From the NCBI GenBank assembly GCA_965649825.1, contig OZ287697.1, forward strand, positions 744,001 through 808,000: a stretch of DNA of 64,000 nucleotides, written 5' to 3'. The stretch is from Penicillus capitatus (taxonomy: Eukaryota > Chlorophyta). The notes beneath the pieces are model-generated. The model was not told the origin of the DNA. It searched no databases and worked only from the letters and a program-made list of their open reading frames with translations. The position numbers and the translations under genes were made by a program. Positions 10,826 to 22,121 of the stretch are shown here, piece by piece (the first letter of the stretch is position 1; each line of letters starts with the position of its first letter).

Positions 10826-12250
10826 CTACAAATCGAGATCGCCCAGATAGATTTTCTTGTCGGAGGCTGCGCTGCCGATGATGTTCTCTTTGGGATGAAA
10901 GACAACTTCGTTAACGCTGCCGGTGTGTCCTGGTAATCTATGTTAACAAAACGCCGTCTCTTTGGAGAACGAGTGAAAAGAGGCGGACTTGTAGAGGAGG
11001 TCACGCGTCTCGACCTCCCAGATGTAGACCATTCGATCGGCACTGCCACATGTGACGCATCGCCCGTCCGGTGACCAGCAACAACGCAGGAGATTTTTCT
11101 CAAAGTTATGGGCGTGGCCGACAAAGACCTCGACACAACTAAAACGCATCGTCTCACTGAAAGACGGCAACGCGTCGGCTGATCGAAAACCGGTCTTTGG
11201 GGGCGTAGGGGCGGACATCCCAGGTTCTTAGTGTGTTGTCCATGGAATTACTTAGCAAGTGCGTGCCGCTTGGACTGAGCTGTAGACCTGTGACAGTATC
11301 AGAATGACCAGCCATCGATAGCACGACCTGCATCAGCAGATGAGATGACCCGTGGTTGATGATCGCTCTTACAGATCAATCACCTTCTGGTTTCGAACAT
11401 CCCATGCTTTGATGACATTCTCAATGCCGGATGTGAAAACTTGATCTGCTTGATCCGAGAACGTGACGGTTGTGATCTGGAAGGTATCTGTCAATGTCAT
11501 CACAGATCTCTTCACCCTCAAGTCCCACACCTGCGATGCGAGAATTCGGGACAGTGAATGGGAGAGGATGAGGCGTCTGCCTTGGGTATACCTTTGCCGT
11601 GGAATCGTCTGCTCCACTGACAATCATTTCTGGTCCCCTCCGGGACACATTGCAGGAATTGACGTATGAGTCGTGCTCTGCCATCTTTTTGATCTGGGTT
11701 CCTGTCTCGACATCCCAGGCCCGTATCTGTATCGTCGCCGATGTCAAAGGAGTCGTCGCATTTGCGTAGCCCTTACCGATTTGTCAGCAGATGCCGAAAC
11801 GACGTGCTCTCCGTCCGTCGTCCAATGCATCTCCAGAACCGTGTTCTGATGTCCAGAGAGGACGGCGTAGTTTGAACAGTCGCCGTGGACTTTCCACAGA
11901 AACACAGACTTGTCGGCTGATCCAGAAGCCACAGCCTCTCCATCAGGAGAAAACTCCAATGCATGCACCGCAGCGCTATGGCCTGCCCTTAACAGATCTT
12001 GTGACATTCATCTCCTTGACCTTTTTACCTGTCAGCAGCATAATCGGAGCTTGAAGAGTCGAAAATCGTTTGAGGACAGGGGGTCCCTGCAACGAACACA
12101 GATTGAGGAAGGATGTGGGGCATAGGATCGTCAGGTGACTGTTTGCTGTGCCGGCACGATGTCTTTCTTTTGTCTCTTGATGACGAGCTGGCCATCTGCG
12201 CTTTCGACCAAGTCTTCGTCGCCGTCGTCTTGTCGCTCATGCATCATCAT
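10826..12250 (-). CDS. SNRNP40: U5 snRNP 40 kDa WD-repeat protein
   Basis: Eight exons (12250-12140, 12086-12029, 11982-11777, 11726-11592, 11530-11384, 11327-11191, 11138-10989, 10937-10826) give 351 aa, close to the ~357 of the animal protein. It is a seven-bladed WD40 propeller in the spliceosomal U5 particle. Alignment by eye with the family is continuous: QAPIMLLTGH at the first blade, the NSCNVSRRGP loop, V-H-N-F-E-K-like H-N-F-E-K-N-L-L-R-C, and the last blade L-P-G-H-T-G-S-V-N-E. Every junction restores a conserved family segment, which makes this a good reference for splice-site rules here: donors GTAAGG, GTATAC, GTGATT, GTTTTC, GTCACC and GTCCGC are all used, so donor positions beyond GT are loosely constrained. 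Confidence 0.94.
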
Positions 12251-12423
12251 TGCTAAAGCGTAACGATATCTTTTGTTTTGCCGCGGGCGTCGCTAGATGT
12301 CGTACATTCTTTAATGAAGCGAGATGCGATCAGGTCGATGACCGACTATTATGTCATAGAAGTGTAGGTAAACAATCTGTAAGGCTCGGATGCGAGAGAA
12401 ACAAGACGGTAACTATTAGAAAA

Positions 12424-12525
12424 GATTTTTGTCCCGGAGCATCACCCAGATGGGCGTCGCGCGGCCGAACACGATCTGTGTAGCCACGCGGCGCCCATCT
12501 GGCGGATAGACTGTAGACAAAAATC
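12424..12525. repeat. large two-part inverted repeat (hairpin 1)
   Basis: The outer arms GATTTTTGTC (12424-12433) and GACAAAAATC (12516-12525) are perfect reverse complements. The inner arms, 12446-12464 (CCAGATGGGCG...) and 12484-12502 (...CGCCCATCTGG), match over 19 bases with two mismatches. The loop is ~19 bases. It lies ~175 bases upstream of the SNRNP40 start. It could be a folded transcript, a foldback element remnant or a cruciform. Confidence 0.75.
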
Positions 12526-12532
12526 AGGTGCA

Positions 12533-12558
12533 TCTCGAAACCGGTTCTGGTTTCGAGA
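12533..12558. repeat. perfect inverted repeat (hairpin 2)
   Basis: TCTCGAAACC (12533-12542) and GGTTTCGAGA (12549-12558) are perfect complements around a 6-base loop; CAGGT/ACCTG just outside extends the stem imperfectly. It directly follows hairpin 1. Confidence 0.75.
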
Positions 12559-12644
12559 GACCTGAGTAAGGAGTGACAATGAATGCTTAATCGACGCCGC
12601 GTCGAGCGCCGCTTTAGCCGCGGTCGAGGGGCAGAAACCGCTAA

Positions 12645-12684
12645 CGCGACATCAGTCAACGCCGCGGAATGCCGCGGTGTCGCG
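12645..12684. repeat. inverted repeat (hairpin 4 of the cluster)
   Basis: CGCGACA (12645-12651) pairs with TGTCGCG (12678-12684), with an inner GCCGCGG/CCGCGG(C) pair around a short AAT loop. A GC-rich direct repeat (GCCGCGTCGAG / GCCGCGGTCGAG, ~12,596-12,630) lies between this and hairpin 2. Confidence 0.6.
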
Positions 12685-13739
12685 TCCGATCCTGGATGCA
12701 GACACATAGAGAGAATTCTGACGAACGAACTTTCGAATGGTCGAAGCCTTGGAGAACCTCGTCCTTCTTCGGCGCGAACCTGTGGAAGAGAATTGTGTCA
12801 ACAAAGACGCCACTTTAGCTAAGCGTCGACAGTATAGATTGGACCGTACCTAAAGAAGGCTGTCGTGCGTATGCACCTCAAAAATTTGCACATTCTTGGA
12901 GAAGACAGGAATTGTAGAGATGGGCATGGCGTCGCGCGTTTTATATTCGTTTTTTCAGCCGAGGTGATAGCTGGAACAAATTCGAGCTTTGCTTGGTCAA
13001 TCAGAACGCTCCATTCCCTCCACGACAGTCTGACGTCTGCCAAAAATGGGTCAAACGTCACTTCACGCCGGTCAAGTCAGCATGTCGTGTCACACTCTGT
13101 TTTCTCGAGTTTGTGAACCTTTTGCCTTTCAGGGTGAGATAGGTAGAGCTCAACGCAACGGCGACAGATAGTTCAGTTGTTGAGACAGAAGAGACAGACT
13201 TTGATAAATCGCCAATTTGATAACGATGAAAACGAAGAAACCACAATTAATGCGAAGCGAGAGTACAGAAATTCTTGAGGAAGTCAAGAAATACCACGTG
13301 ATGAGCCCTATTGATATGGTTCGAGATGTACAGCCAATCAGTTCCATCTCTAGCATATTATTTCTTCCAGGTTTATTCCATCGGCGCGACACAGATCTCA
13401 GTAAAACGCGTGTCTCTGTTTTGGGTTGTTGACTCCAAATAGACGGAACTGTTCAGGAATAGAGCATTTCAATGACAAAGTCCGCATCAAACGAAGAGAT
13501 GAATTGTTTCAACGAAGGGAAGTTGATGTGGAGAAATGCGTTGACAAAAAAACAACACTAGTGGCAGAGACGGGGGAGGAAACAAATTTTTTGAACAACA
13601 TCCGAGAGGAAGGGACAGGTTCTTCGTAACAGTGTTCTCTGTTGTTTTCCGATTAAGACCACTTGTCGTTGATTGATTGAATCATTATAACCAGCACGCG
13701 CCTCTTTAAACAACGTTTGTTTTCAATAGGTGTTAATCA

Positions 13740-16700
13740 TTCTTACTCAGAGAGAACTACAAAACTGCGGTGGACAAGTAAATCAAACCAAGGTAAAGTG
13801 TCGCACGATAACACTCAGCAGTTTTGCATTCTTTAAACGGAAAGACAAAGACAAGTCCGACATTCGGCGCCACTTCCGGGAATGGTGATTGCTTTTTCAG
13901 AACATAGACAAGGTCTTATAGACCGGTAGAACAATGGATTCCCGGCAGAACAAATTAGCGCAGAGCAAACTAAAAAACCAGCCAAGAACTGAATGTTATC
14001 ATCGACAGCCAGAAAACAGATTGAATGGGTTCATCTGTTTGTGTAGAATGGCGCCTCCGGACATTCTTCGCGAGTGCGAATCGGAACCACGTTGCAGCCA
14101 CATCCATCCAAAGAGGTGTCGTACCCTTCGTCGGTACAGCACCTCTCCAGGTTGGCCCCATTCCAATTCCATCTGGCACAGAAGACAGTCGTCATGGAGC
14201 ATTCTTTGGTGGAGGTCAACCTGTCTGGGGCAGAACCGATGAACTTGTCTTCGGGATCGAGCGCCCTCACTGCACACCCGAAATCGCACCAGGTATCCTT
14301 GTAGTGCTCTGCGCCGTTCCAACAGCCGGAATCCGGCCATCCGGCCTTGCCCCAGTGCAGACGACTAGGTGAACAGGCTTCGTCGTCCACGAGGTAAGCA
14401 ATAAGCTGTTTGAACGGCAAATTGCTGGATCTCGGTCTAGAAAGCACAGCAACGTCAAAGAGAGTCGGTATCCGAGCTGATCACCCACTCGCGGTTGTAG
14501 TAAACGTAGTCCGTAACTTGAAACCAGACGTAGGCTCGGTCGTGTGAAGCCGACAGCAATGCGCTCTCTTTTCCGACGAATCTGATAAGCAGAGGTAGTC
14601 GCAAAAATGTCCCGGCTGACAGATCCTCGGCGAGATTCAGAAGGCCGTCTATACACTCTGCTGCTTTCTCCAACGGCACACCGATTTCGTATTGGTCACC
14701 AGATCCCGGCTCATTCACACCCTCTGCAGGAGTTAGTAACTCCACTTCATGTGTTTCTCCGGTGACGTTTCCAAACAGAAACGATAACGCAGCCGGAAAA
14801 GAATCGACATTGGATGCTGTCAAATCCGGATCGCTTAAATTCAGATTTGGAGGAATCGGATCGGGGACGGTCCATTCGATACCATCAACAACGTCGGAGC
14901 GGGAGTCGCAGAAGTGTCCGACATTGGCATTGTTGCTATACTTCAGGTTTGCACCAAGAGGAGTAGCTTCAAAATCCTCCACGCGAAAGTTGCATGTCAT
15001 CTTCTCATCGCCTTCTTCAGCATCTAAATTTTGGAGTGTCACGCGCGTAAACTGCAGCTCCATCTTTAGCGGTATTCAGACGCGGGAATTTCTTACTGTG
15101 GTGTTTTCAGGGAACGTGATGAAATACGTGACACCTGCTATCCACCCAGGGATCGCGCCACCCGAAGCGTAAGCTGATTGAATCTCTCGGATTTCCGAGA
15201 AAAAGTCCTCGCGGACAGTCGACTGCGTCATGGTCCTCTTGACCAGCGTCTCGCGAACGATCCGCATCTTCACATCGGTCACAACTCCGAGGCGTCCGAC
15301 GCTGACCTGGAACGCCCTGAAGTACAGCGGATGTCGATCTGGGTAGATCTCCGTCAGCGTTCCGTTGGCCAGCACCACCCTGAAGCCGATCACCTGGTGT
15401 GAGAGCGAGTTGTCTACCAAACTGCTGCCGTGTGTATTGGTCGCAATGGCCCCTCCGATCGTCTGATTGACATAGATTGGGGCTTTTGCCAGAGCGTAAC
15501 CTGGAAGCATCTTTCTCGTTCTCGAGGGAAGACGCGTGGACTGAAAGCACCTCTAGGCGAGGCATCTGTGACGTAGTCTCCGAGGAAGCTCATCAGATCC
15601 CAGATGATCGCTCCCGCGGAAACCCACACGGACATCTCCTCTTCGTCCACATGGATCTTGAGAGGCCGGATGCTGGTCATGACGATGTTGGCCGCCGTTT
15701 CTCCCTCTTCGAATGCAGCATCGGCGCAAAAGAAACCCTGGCGCAAACGCACACGTGTCAGGCAGATGGGTTTGCGGTGGATGGCAGTGGCGCTACTCTG
15801 TTGAAGGAGTGGCCAACGCCGACTGCAGCGACGCGATTGTAGCGCTCCACCGCTTTCTGCACGTCGGCGACTTTCCTCGGCCTGTGTCAGCGGTGACGTG
15901 TCAGTGCAGAGAAAAGACTTCATTGAAGACGAGCCCACCTGACGAGGCGGACTCTGGTGTCGCACACGTATTCGTTGGAATAGTTGCTCAGGTCGTCCGG
16001 TAGTCTGCAATTCGCCGAGCGGAGGACGCAAAGCAGCGTGAGCCAAACTGCAATTGTTCGGCAGGCCGCGGACATCTCGCCTGGAGAAATTCGTTGTTTG
16101 GCGAGAACTGGTTCGTGTTCAAACGATCGCTTCAGAAGTTTCGAGTCGAGAGCCCAAATTCAGCTGCAGAGCAGAAACGCAAACACGGGAGAACGTTGCA
16201 GCGCTAAAACGGCGGTGCTGGATTCACGACGTCTTCTTGCCGGACAGCGCGGCATTTCAGGCTAGTTCCTAAAAACCACGTGTGTGTCAGAATGCACCTT
16301 CAGACCTCAACATGGACGTCATGCAGAAAACTGTCCGTTGGCAGTCGATAAGCACGGCTGAGTGCGAAGGTTTGCCGCGACGACCAGACGTTGAAACTCT
16401 TTTTGACTCGGAAAACTGAGGGTGGGTGTTGCATCCTATTCTGGCCACGTACGCGCCAAACAATCACAGCCGAATCCTACTGAGTTTATCAACAGAGCAA
16501 GGCGTATGTGATCGATCGGCCGCGCACGTTTCGCAAATGAGCCATCGTTGAGAATTAAGTGATCTGGCTTCCACTTTGCATCACACTTCTAACAACTGAT
16601 TTCTCATGGCCATCGAGAAGCAGAGTTGGTCCTTGGTCCTTGCGATGATAAACACGACTTGCCATTCTTCGTTCGCTGAAGTCGGGCCTTGTATTGATTC

Positions 16701-16793
16701 TAAAAACTCAAACGGTTCATCAATAACGATGATCTCGGTGACGTTTGAGAGAAACTTCTTCCTAACCTTCCGATTGCAGCACATCTATGACAG
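13740..16793. repeat. segmental duplication, copy A
   Basis: Matches 26,280-30,384 at a constant offset of 12,533 bases through the coding part. It includes the whole FAD oxidoreductase gene and ~700 bases of its 5' flank. Similarity ends sharply on the right after CATCTATGACAG. On the left it fades gradually over ~13,700-13,760, with related but diverged sequence before that. This copy lacks the TRIM, so it shows the empty insertion site at 16,419-16,428 (GTGGG followed by TGTTG). Confidence 0.92.
14031..16075 (-). CDS. secreted FAD-dependent sugar-lactone-oxidase-like enzyme, copy A
   Basis: Six exons (16075-15939, 15881-15797, 15737-15573, 15540-15097, 15063-14485, 14405-14031) give 594 aa. 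The N-terminal ~23 residues are a signal peptide. The VAO-type FAD-binding domain follows: GVGHSFN, whose His is the usual covalent FAD ligand in this family, then Q-T-I-G-G-A-I-A-T-N-T-H-G-S-S near residue 170. The C-terminal half ends with the R-L-H-W-G-K motif of L-gulono-/arabinono-lactone oxidases and a cysteine-rich tail. The closest function is oxidation of a sugar or aldonolactone with release of H2O2, here outside the cell or in the secretory pathway; the substrate is unknown. The intron at 15064-15096 is only 33 nt. The junction before exon 6 has an alternative (see findings). A near-twin sits at 26,564-28,608. Confidence 0.85.
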
Positions 16794-17116
16794 GGTGCCA
16801 AAAAACATGCTGTCCAAACACGATATCGTCGACAGTCCTCAGTTCCGATGCAGATACAGCGATGGCATTATTAGAACACGGCAATTGATGTGCTGAATGT
16901 TGATGATCAAGGGCGGGCCTCCGATCGACGTGGACAGCTTTCTTTAAAACTCATAACTAAGATGAGACATTACATTAAGTTCTCTTTAGAAGACAATTTC
17001 AGTTACTTATCAAGACATCAAGTTCTAGACACGGGTGTGGATATAAGTCAAAGAATGCACAATAGAAGCTCATTTGGCTCAATTTTTAGGCAACTATAAA
17101 GACGTGCAAAGTAAGC
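16076..17116. other. 5' flank of FAD gene A
   Basis: Contains the rest of duplicated segment A and ~320 bases of unique sequence before the beta-helix protein's stop. A 67-codon minus-strand frame (16581-16784) is kept open in both duplicate copies with only a few base changes. Its last codons read on from a frame that continues past the duplication edge in both copies. No family recognised. Confidence 0.4.
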
Positions 17117-20100
17117 TCATTTGGCTGAATTTTCAGGCATCTCTATCAGCCTGTGTGATGGTGCTTTGTCTCCTGCGTTGTCAAATCTGCCATTCTTTCC
17201 CTGAAAGAATCTTCCAAATGCTCTCTGAAAAACCTCCACTACTTTGTGGCGAGTTCCTGCAATAATCACATCCCAGAGCCTTCCACATCCACAGTCCACC
17301 CCCTCAATCTGCAACTCCATCTTTAACTGATCGAGCTTGACTTTTCCCATGAAACAAACAAGAAAGGCAAAGAAGACGACGTTGCTCGTGAGCAAGACGG
17401 CTGCCGACGTATACTCGGCAGGAGCAGATGAAATTGTGGAACTGTTGAGAATCATGGCTGCTAAGAATGTAAGCACACTGATCGTCAGAGACATGCTCTC
17501 GATCTTGTTGAGCTCTAATTCGTTTCTGTATGGATTGAACGTCGTTTGAAGGAACAGAGAGAGCACAAGGAGGACAACAGCTAACAATCCCTGCAAATCT
17601 TCTCCCAGCTCATAAGCGAAGACCACAATCGCCGAGAGAATTGCCTTCCTTACAAGGATGGTCGCATCCCAGAAAACGAACCGTTCTTCGAAACCAGCGA
17701 AGAGGAAGCCCATTGTCTCCTTGGTCCAGCCGGAAGAGAGTGTTCCTTTTCGGTAACTGTTGATCAGCGCCACTGCAAAGACCATCGGAAAGACCACGGC
17801 AAACAGAATCAGCGGTAAGGAAAGGCAAACCACAAGGAGCAGATGTTCTCTCTCATAGCATCTAATAGATGTATCCAGTGCCCAATAGAGTTGAAGGGAA
17901 TCATCCTCTTCCAGATTCGCACCATCATGCACTGGAACGCATGTAAAGGTGTCTACTGCAGTCATGGCGAGTGACAGATAGGCGTTGTAGAGCACGACCA
18001 CAGAGATCAGAAGTATTCTCTTCAGGAGATCCAGTGCCTTCCTCCGCTTCACCAAGCAATTGAAGACCGAAGGAAAAGCGATTAAGAGGATGATGATGAC
18101 TGGTTGCAGAGCGACGAAAATCTGACGAAGGATTGTCCGCGGAATCATCAAGTCAACAGGAAGGAGGCAGTCGAGAGCAAAGGTGGATGCCAAAATGATC
18201 GAGCTTCCCACTACGTCTGTCAAGGCACAAGCATCACAGTAAGCATCGAGAGTTAGAGAGATACCCCATATCTTGAAGAAAAGAGGGACGGGACGAATCC
18301 AAGAAACAGCCAGGGAACCCACCGCTGCAATGGTCTGCAGATAATTCACCGTTATCTACAGCGCCCCTACTCATTGATCAAGAAGAGAAAGAAGTGACTC
18401 GTGCCTTCAGCAGTTCCTGAAACTTCAATCTGGCCTTGATTACTTCGAAGACAGATATCTGATCGGAACGCTCTGGGCTCTGGATCTTGCTGGCCAAAAC
18501 TGCTGGTATCGTCGCTTGGGGGCTTAAGCTCTCGCATCGTTCAAGGTCGAGCATGGATGGTCCTGGATGCTTGGTCGGCAGCCAGGATCGCCTAGCAGAG
18601 ACGGTATCAAGCACGTCACAATTAGACGCACCCTTGATCTGAAAGAATGCCAAAATCAGTTGAAACAGCACGGTCGCCGTAATAACTAAGCCAGCAGTAG
18701 CCTTTCCCAAGCACTGGTTGCAGCTGGCGATTCCTAATCGACCGGCTGTGTCTGTGCAAGACCCGCAGATGACTCCCTCATATCCATCGGCGCATTGACT
18801 GGCTTGGTAATCTGCTATCGCTTCATCGGTGAAGTTACAGGTCGGCGGCATGTCGGCAACAGATTCATTTGTGCTGGCATCGGGGTGATAACAAGCCTCT
18901 TCATTCAGACACTGTTCGACGTGTTCTGAACAGAGAAACGCATTCCAGTATCCTGATCGCGGCACGATGAATTTGGAAGAACAATTTGCATTGTCGGGAC
19001 ATGTTTTGCAGGTGTTGTGTTTCACGTCGGGGTAAAAACTGTACTGATTCGATTCGCAGGTCCTGCATTGAACGCCATTTCCTACCGACTCGGGCACCTC
19101 GTTGATGTGACATTCCCGCACCCCGACAACAATCATCACTTCTCGATCCTCGAAGCCTTCTACATTGACAATTAGCTGGTAGCTATTTGGAACTGGAAAC
19201 TGGCTGCCAAGCGAGATGTTTGAGATGCCGCTGCGCAGATCGCCAAGAAGATCATTCGGAATGAAACGGACTGGATAGGCTTCATTGGCAGTGGACGTCA
19301 GGATAGCTTTGACTTCCCTGCCGTTCTTTGCATCAGAAGGAAAGGAAGCAAAAACGAAATCCTGTAATTTGGTGATGGAAGGACTTCCGCCAAAACTGTC
19401 GAATGTTTTGATGTGGATTGTAGGAAATGGGTCTCCACTCTTCCACTCTGACAAATGATATTGATCTCCTTCGTCAATATGCACATGTGTGCCGTTCTCA
19501 AAAAACAGTTTGACACAGAAACCTGCCGAAGTTGTTCCAATGTCTTCTCCGTAGCCGTCCTCGCCCACAACGGCATTGTGTCTTACACGGTGGAGGCGGA
19601 ATGGCTTGCTGTGTTCGAGCACATGGCAACCAGAAGTCTTTAACGTCTGCGAGACATTAATTCCATCAACTATAAGAATAGATGCATTGTCGACAAAGAT
19701 GCCTCCACCGCTCTTCTCTGCCGTGTTCCTCTCGATTATTGTTCCCGTCATATGCACGACTGGTCGATTGATGAATGCCAGGTCACTCTGCAGAAACACG
19801 GCACCTGGAATGGACAATTTCTCCGCATCATAATGTGTCAGGATTTCCAGTCTTACCTCCAAGCGGCGCGTGCTGCATCGCAAAGTAACACTTCTTGATT
19901 CTAGGTACAGCTGATCCGTACTGAAGAAGAATAGAAAGGCCGCCTCCACCCACAGTTGCGGTATTGTGATAAAACTGGTTGGCTTTCAGGATGAATCGTG
20001 CACTGCTCTCGACATGAATGCCTCCTCCCATACTGGACGAGCATCCAATGAACTCACAGTTCTCTACTCTTGTACCATTTTCAGTGTTGGATAAGAAAAC

Positions 20101-22121
20101 GCTTCCTCCTTTCTCGACAGCGCGATTGTAAAGGAATGTGTTATTCTCGAGGTTAATCTTTCCTGTGCGACATTCTACAGCTCCGCCGTCTTTGTAAGCC
20201 ATGTTTCTTTCAAAAACTGACGATTTAACCAGCAAACGGTCAATATCAACGGCAGAAACAGAACTTCCCGACCGTCCTTCGTTACCCAAAAAACTACAAC
20301 TGTCTATCACCAACGACTGTGATCCAGTGGCATGAACAGCTCCTCGGCCTGAGCTGCTCCTGTTATCCTTAAAGTATGATTTTCTGAGAACGACACTATT
20401 CGGTCTACGAAAGTCAGACACAACTACTGAGATCCCACTTCCTCCTCGAACACTGAATACCGAGTTGTTGAGGAAGTTGTTAAGGAAACCGCACTTATCA
20501 AACAAGAAATCCCCGCTAAGGTTATACAAAGAAATACCCCCTCCGTGTACCAACCCCGTGTTAGACGAAAAACTCGAATCTCGCATGACGAAGTTCGTGA
20601 TATCACTGTCCTCAATGTTCACTCCTCCACCCCCTACTCTAGCATTGCTTGAATGAGGTAAGGTGTTCTTATTTTCCATGAAGGAACAATTTTCCCAAAC
20701 CAGATCTCCTTTCCATCGAGACATAGAAAACGCCCCTCCTCGGGGAGCAGTGTTGCTGGAAAACGTACAGTTTTTTGATTCAAGAACAAGCGAATCATCT
20801 ACAGTGGAACTCAAATAGCCGACGACGGCAATCGCGCCCCCGACTCCTTTTTTGCCTTTTACATGATTTTTGTCGAAATGGCAGGAAGAGAAGGTGAGGT
20901 TGCCTGAGTTCAGGGCACGAATACCACCTCCCATCTTAATGGCTGTATTATTCGAGAATCCACAAAACGAAAAGTGTACCCGTGGGACATTAGCCAAACG
21001 CACGGGGGATCCAATACCGTGACAAACATTCGAAGTGAACGAGGATTCATTTAGCTTCACAATAGAATCAGATGCCGACAACAATCCATAGGAAAAACTG
21101 TTACGACGCAAGACTGCTTGAGAAACCATTAAGTCTCCGCTGTTAACACTCAGTAAATTGAAAACGCGGTTATTCTCCGCAGAGAGAAAGGAAATTGTCG
21201 TTTCAGAACCTTGTGGAAAATGAATCATGCCTTTATGGTTACCATTCTCATGTTGACGGTAAACGTTATCACTAAGGTTAATGTGTTGTAGATCATTTAT
21301 CCGGGCAAGATCCGATTCCCAGTTGCAGGTGTTGTTATGAAAGGTCACTCTTTTCATGACGACTTTCTGGCAAGCGGGTTCCCTCACATGGATCCCCACA
21401 GAACCGGCCATGTTCGTGTTCTGCTGGAAATCGACGTTCTCAAGAGAGAGGGTACTGTTCTGGTTGCACGAAGTCGTCTCAATGATCGCACGAATGTTAT
21501 CATATTCGGAGTAATGACAGTCCCTAATGACCAGATTCTTCAGAGTAAATGGGCCATTCCTAACAGACGACAATCAGGAGGTAGTGGTTGTGTATCGGGT
21601 CTATGCCTGATAAGAAAGAGTGCTTGTGCGCGTGGACAGGTTATCGAGGCCTTGAGAGAGGTATCCGAAACCATAGAGTGCCCAACAGTCAGATTCCAAT
21701 AAATAGAGATTTGCTCTTTCGGCTGCACAACCACTGAGGAAGGCAACTCAATAAAGTCCCCAGGTTCAGTACAGTCGACAACGGCCTGAAGACCGACGCC
21801 ATTTGCCCGTGCGTGTTCGAACGACCACGCTCTTGTGGAACGGTTAAGAATGTCGTCTTTGAGGTGCGGTTCGATCGAGCAGGGACGTTCTAGATACACA
21901 AGACTCAGTCACGAATACGTCGTTTGCAGTGAGAAGCGGGAAAACGATGTGCAGAAGACAGCAAGCAAGAGAAGGTGCTGGCGGTTGGGGCCGAGGTGAC
22001 CTGCCACCGTAAGTAACGCAGTACCTGGCCATGACGTGCTTTCTCCATGTGCCGTTGCCCACAACAGGAGAAATAAGATTGCAGTTATTGTTTTGCACTC
22101 TGCGCGCTCGGCAAATCTCAT
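17117..22121 (-). CDS. large beta-helix, cysteine-rich, multi-TM surface protein (Pmp-like)
   Basis: Five exons (22121-22001, 21889-21607, 21559-19857, 19804-18399, 18355-17117) give 1,583 aa. Order of parts: a signal peptide (residues ~1-26); ~800 residues of right-handed beta-helix repeats with many F-x-x-N-x-A and G-G-G-(I/A) turns, like chlamydial polymorphic membrane proteins and protist relatives; a cysteine-rich region with C-x-x-C pairs around residues 1010-1130; one TM helix; and a C-terminal domain with about eight further hydrophobic segments and a short charged tail. The likely place is the cell surface or an endomembrane, with the beta-helix outside. Ligand and function are unknown. 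The second intron (21560-21606) needs a GC donor to stay in frame. The gene lies between the two duplicated oxidoreductases on the same strand. Confidence 0.82.

Larger units (their letters stand above)
12251..14030. other. gene-poor interval upstream of SNRNP40
   Basis: About 1.8 kb with no recognisable protein family on either strand. It holds the inverted-repeat cluster at 12,424-12,684, listed separately, and from ~13,740 the beginning of duplicated segment A. The middle (12,700-13,740) is relatively AT-rich and I see nothing in it. Confidence 0.5.
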
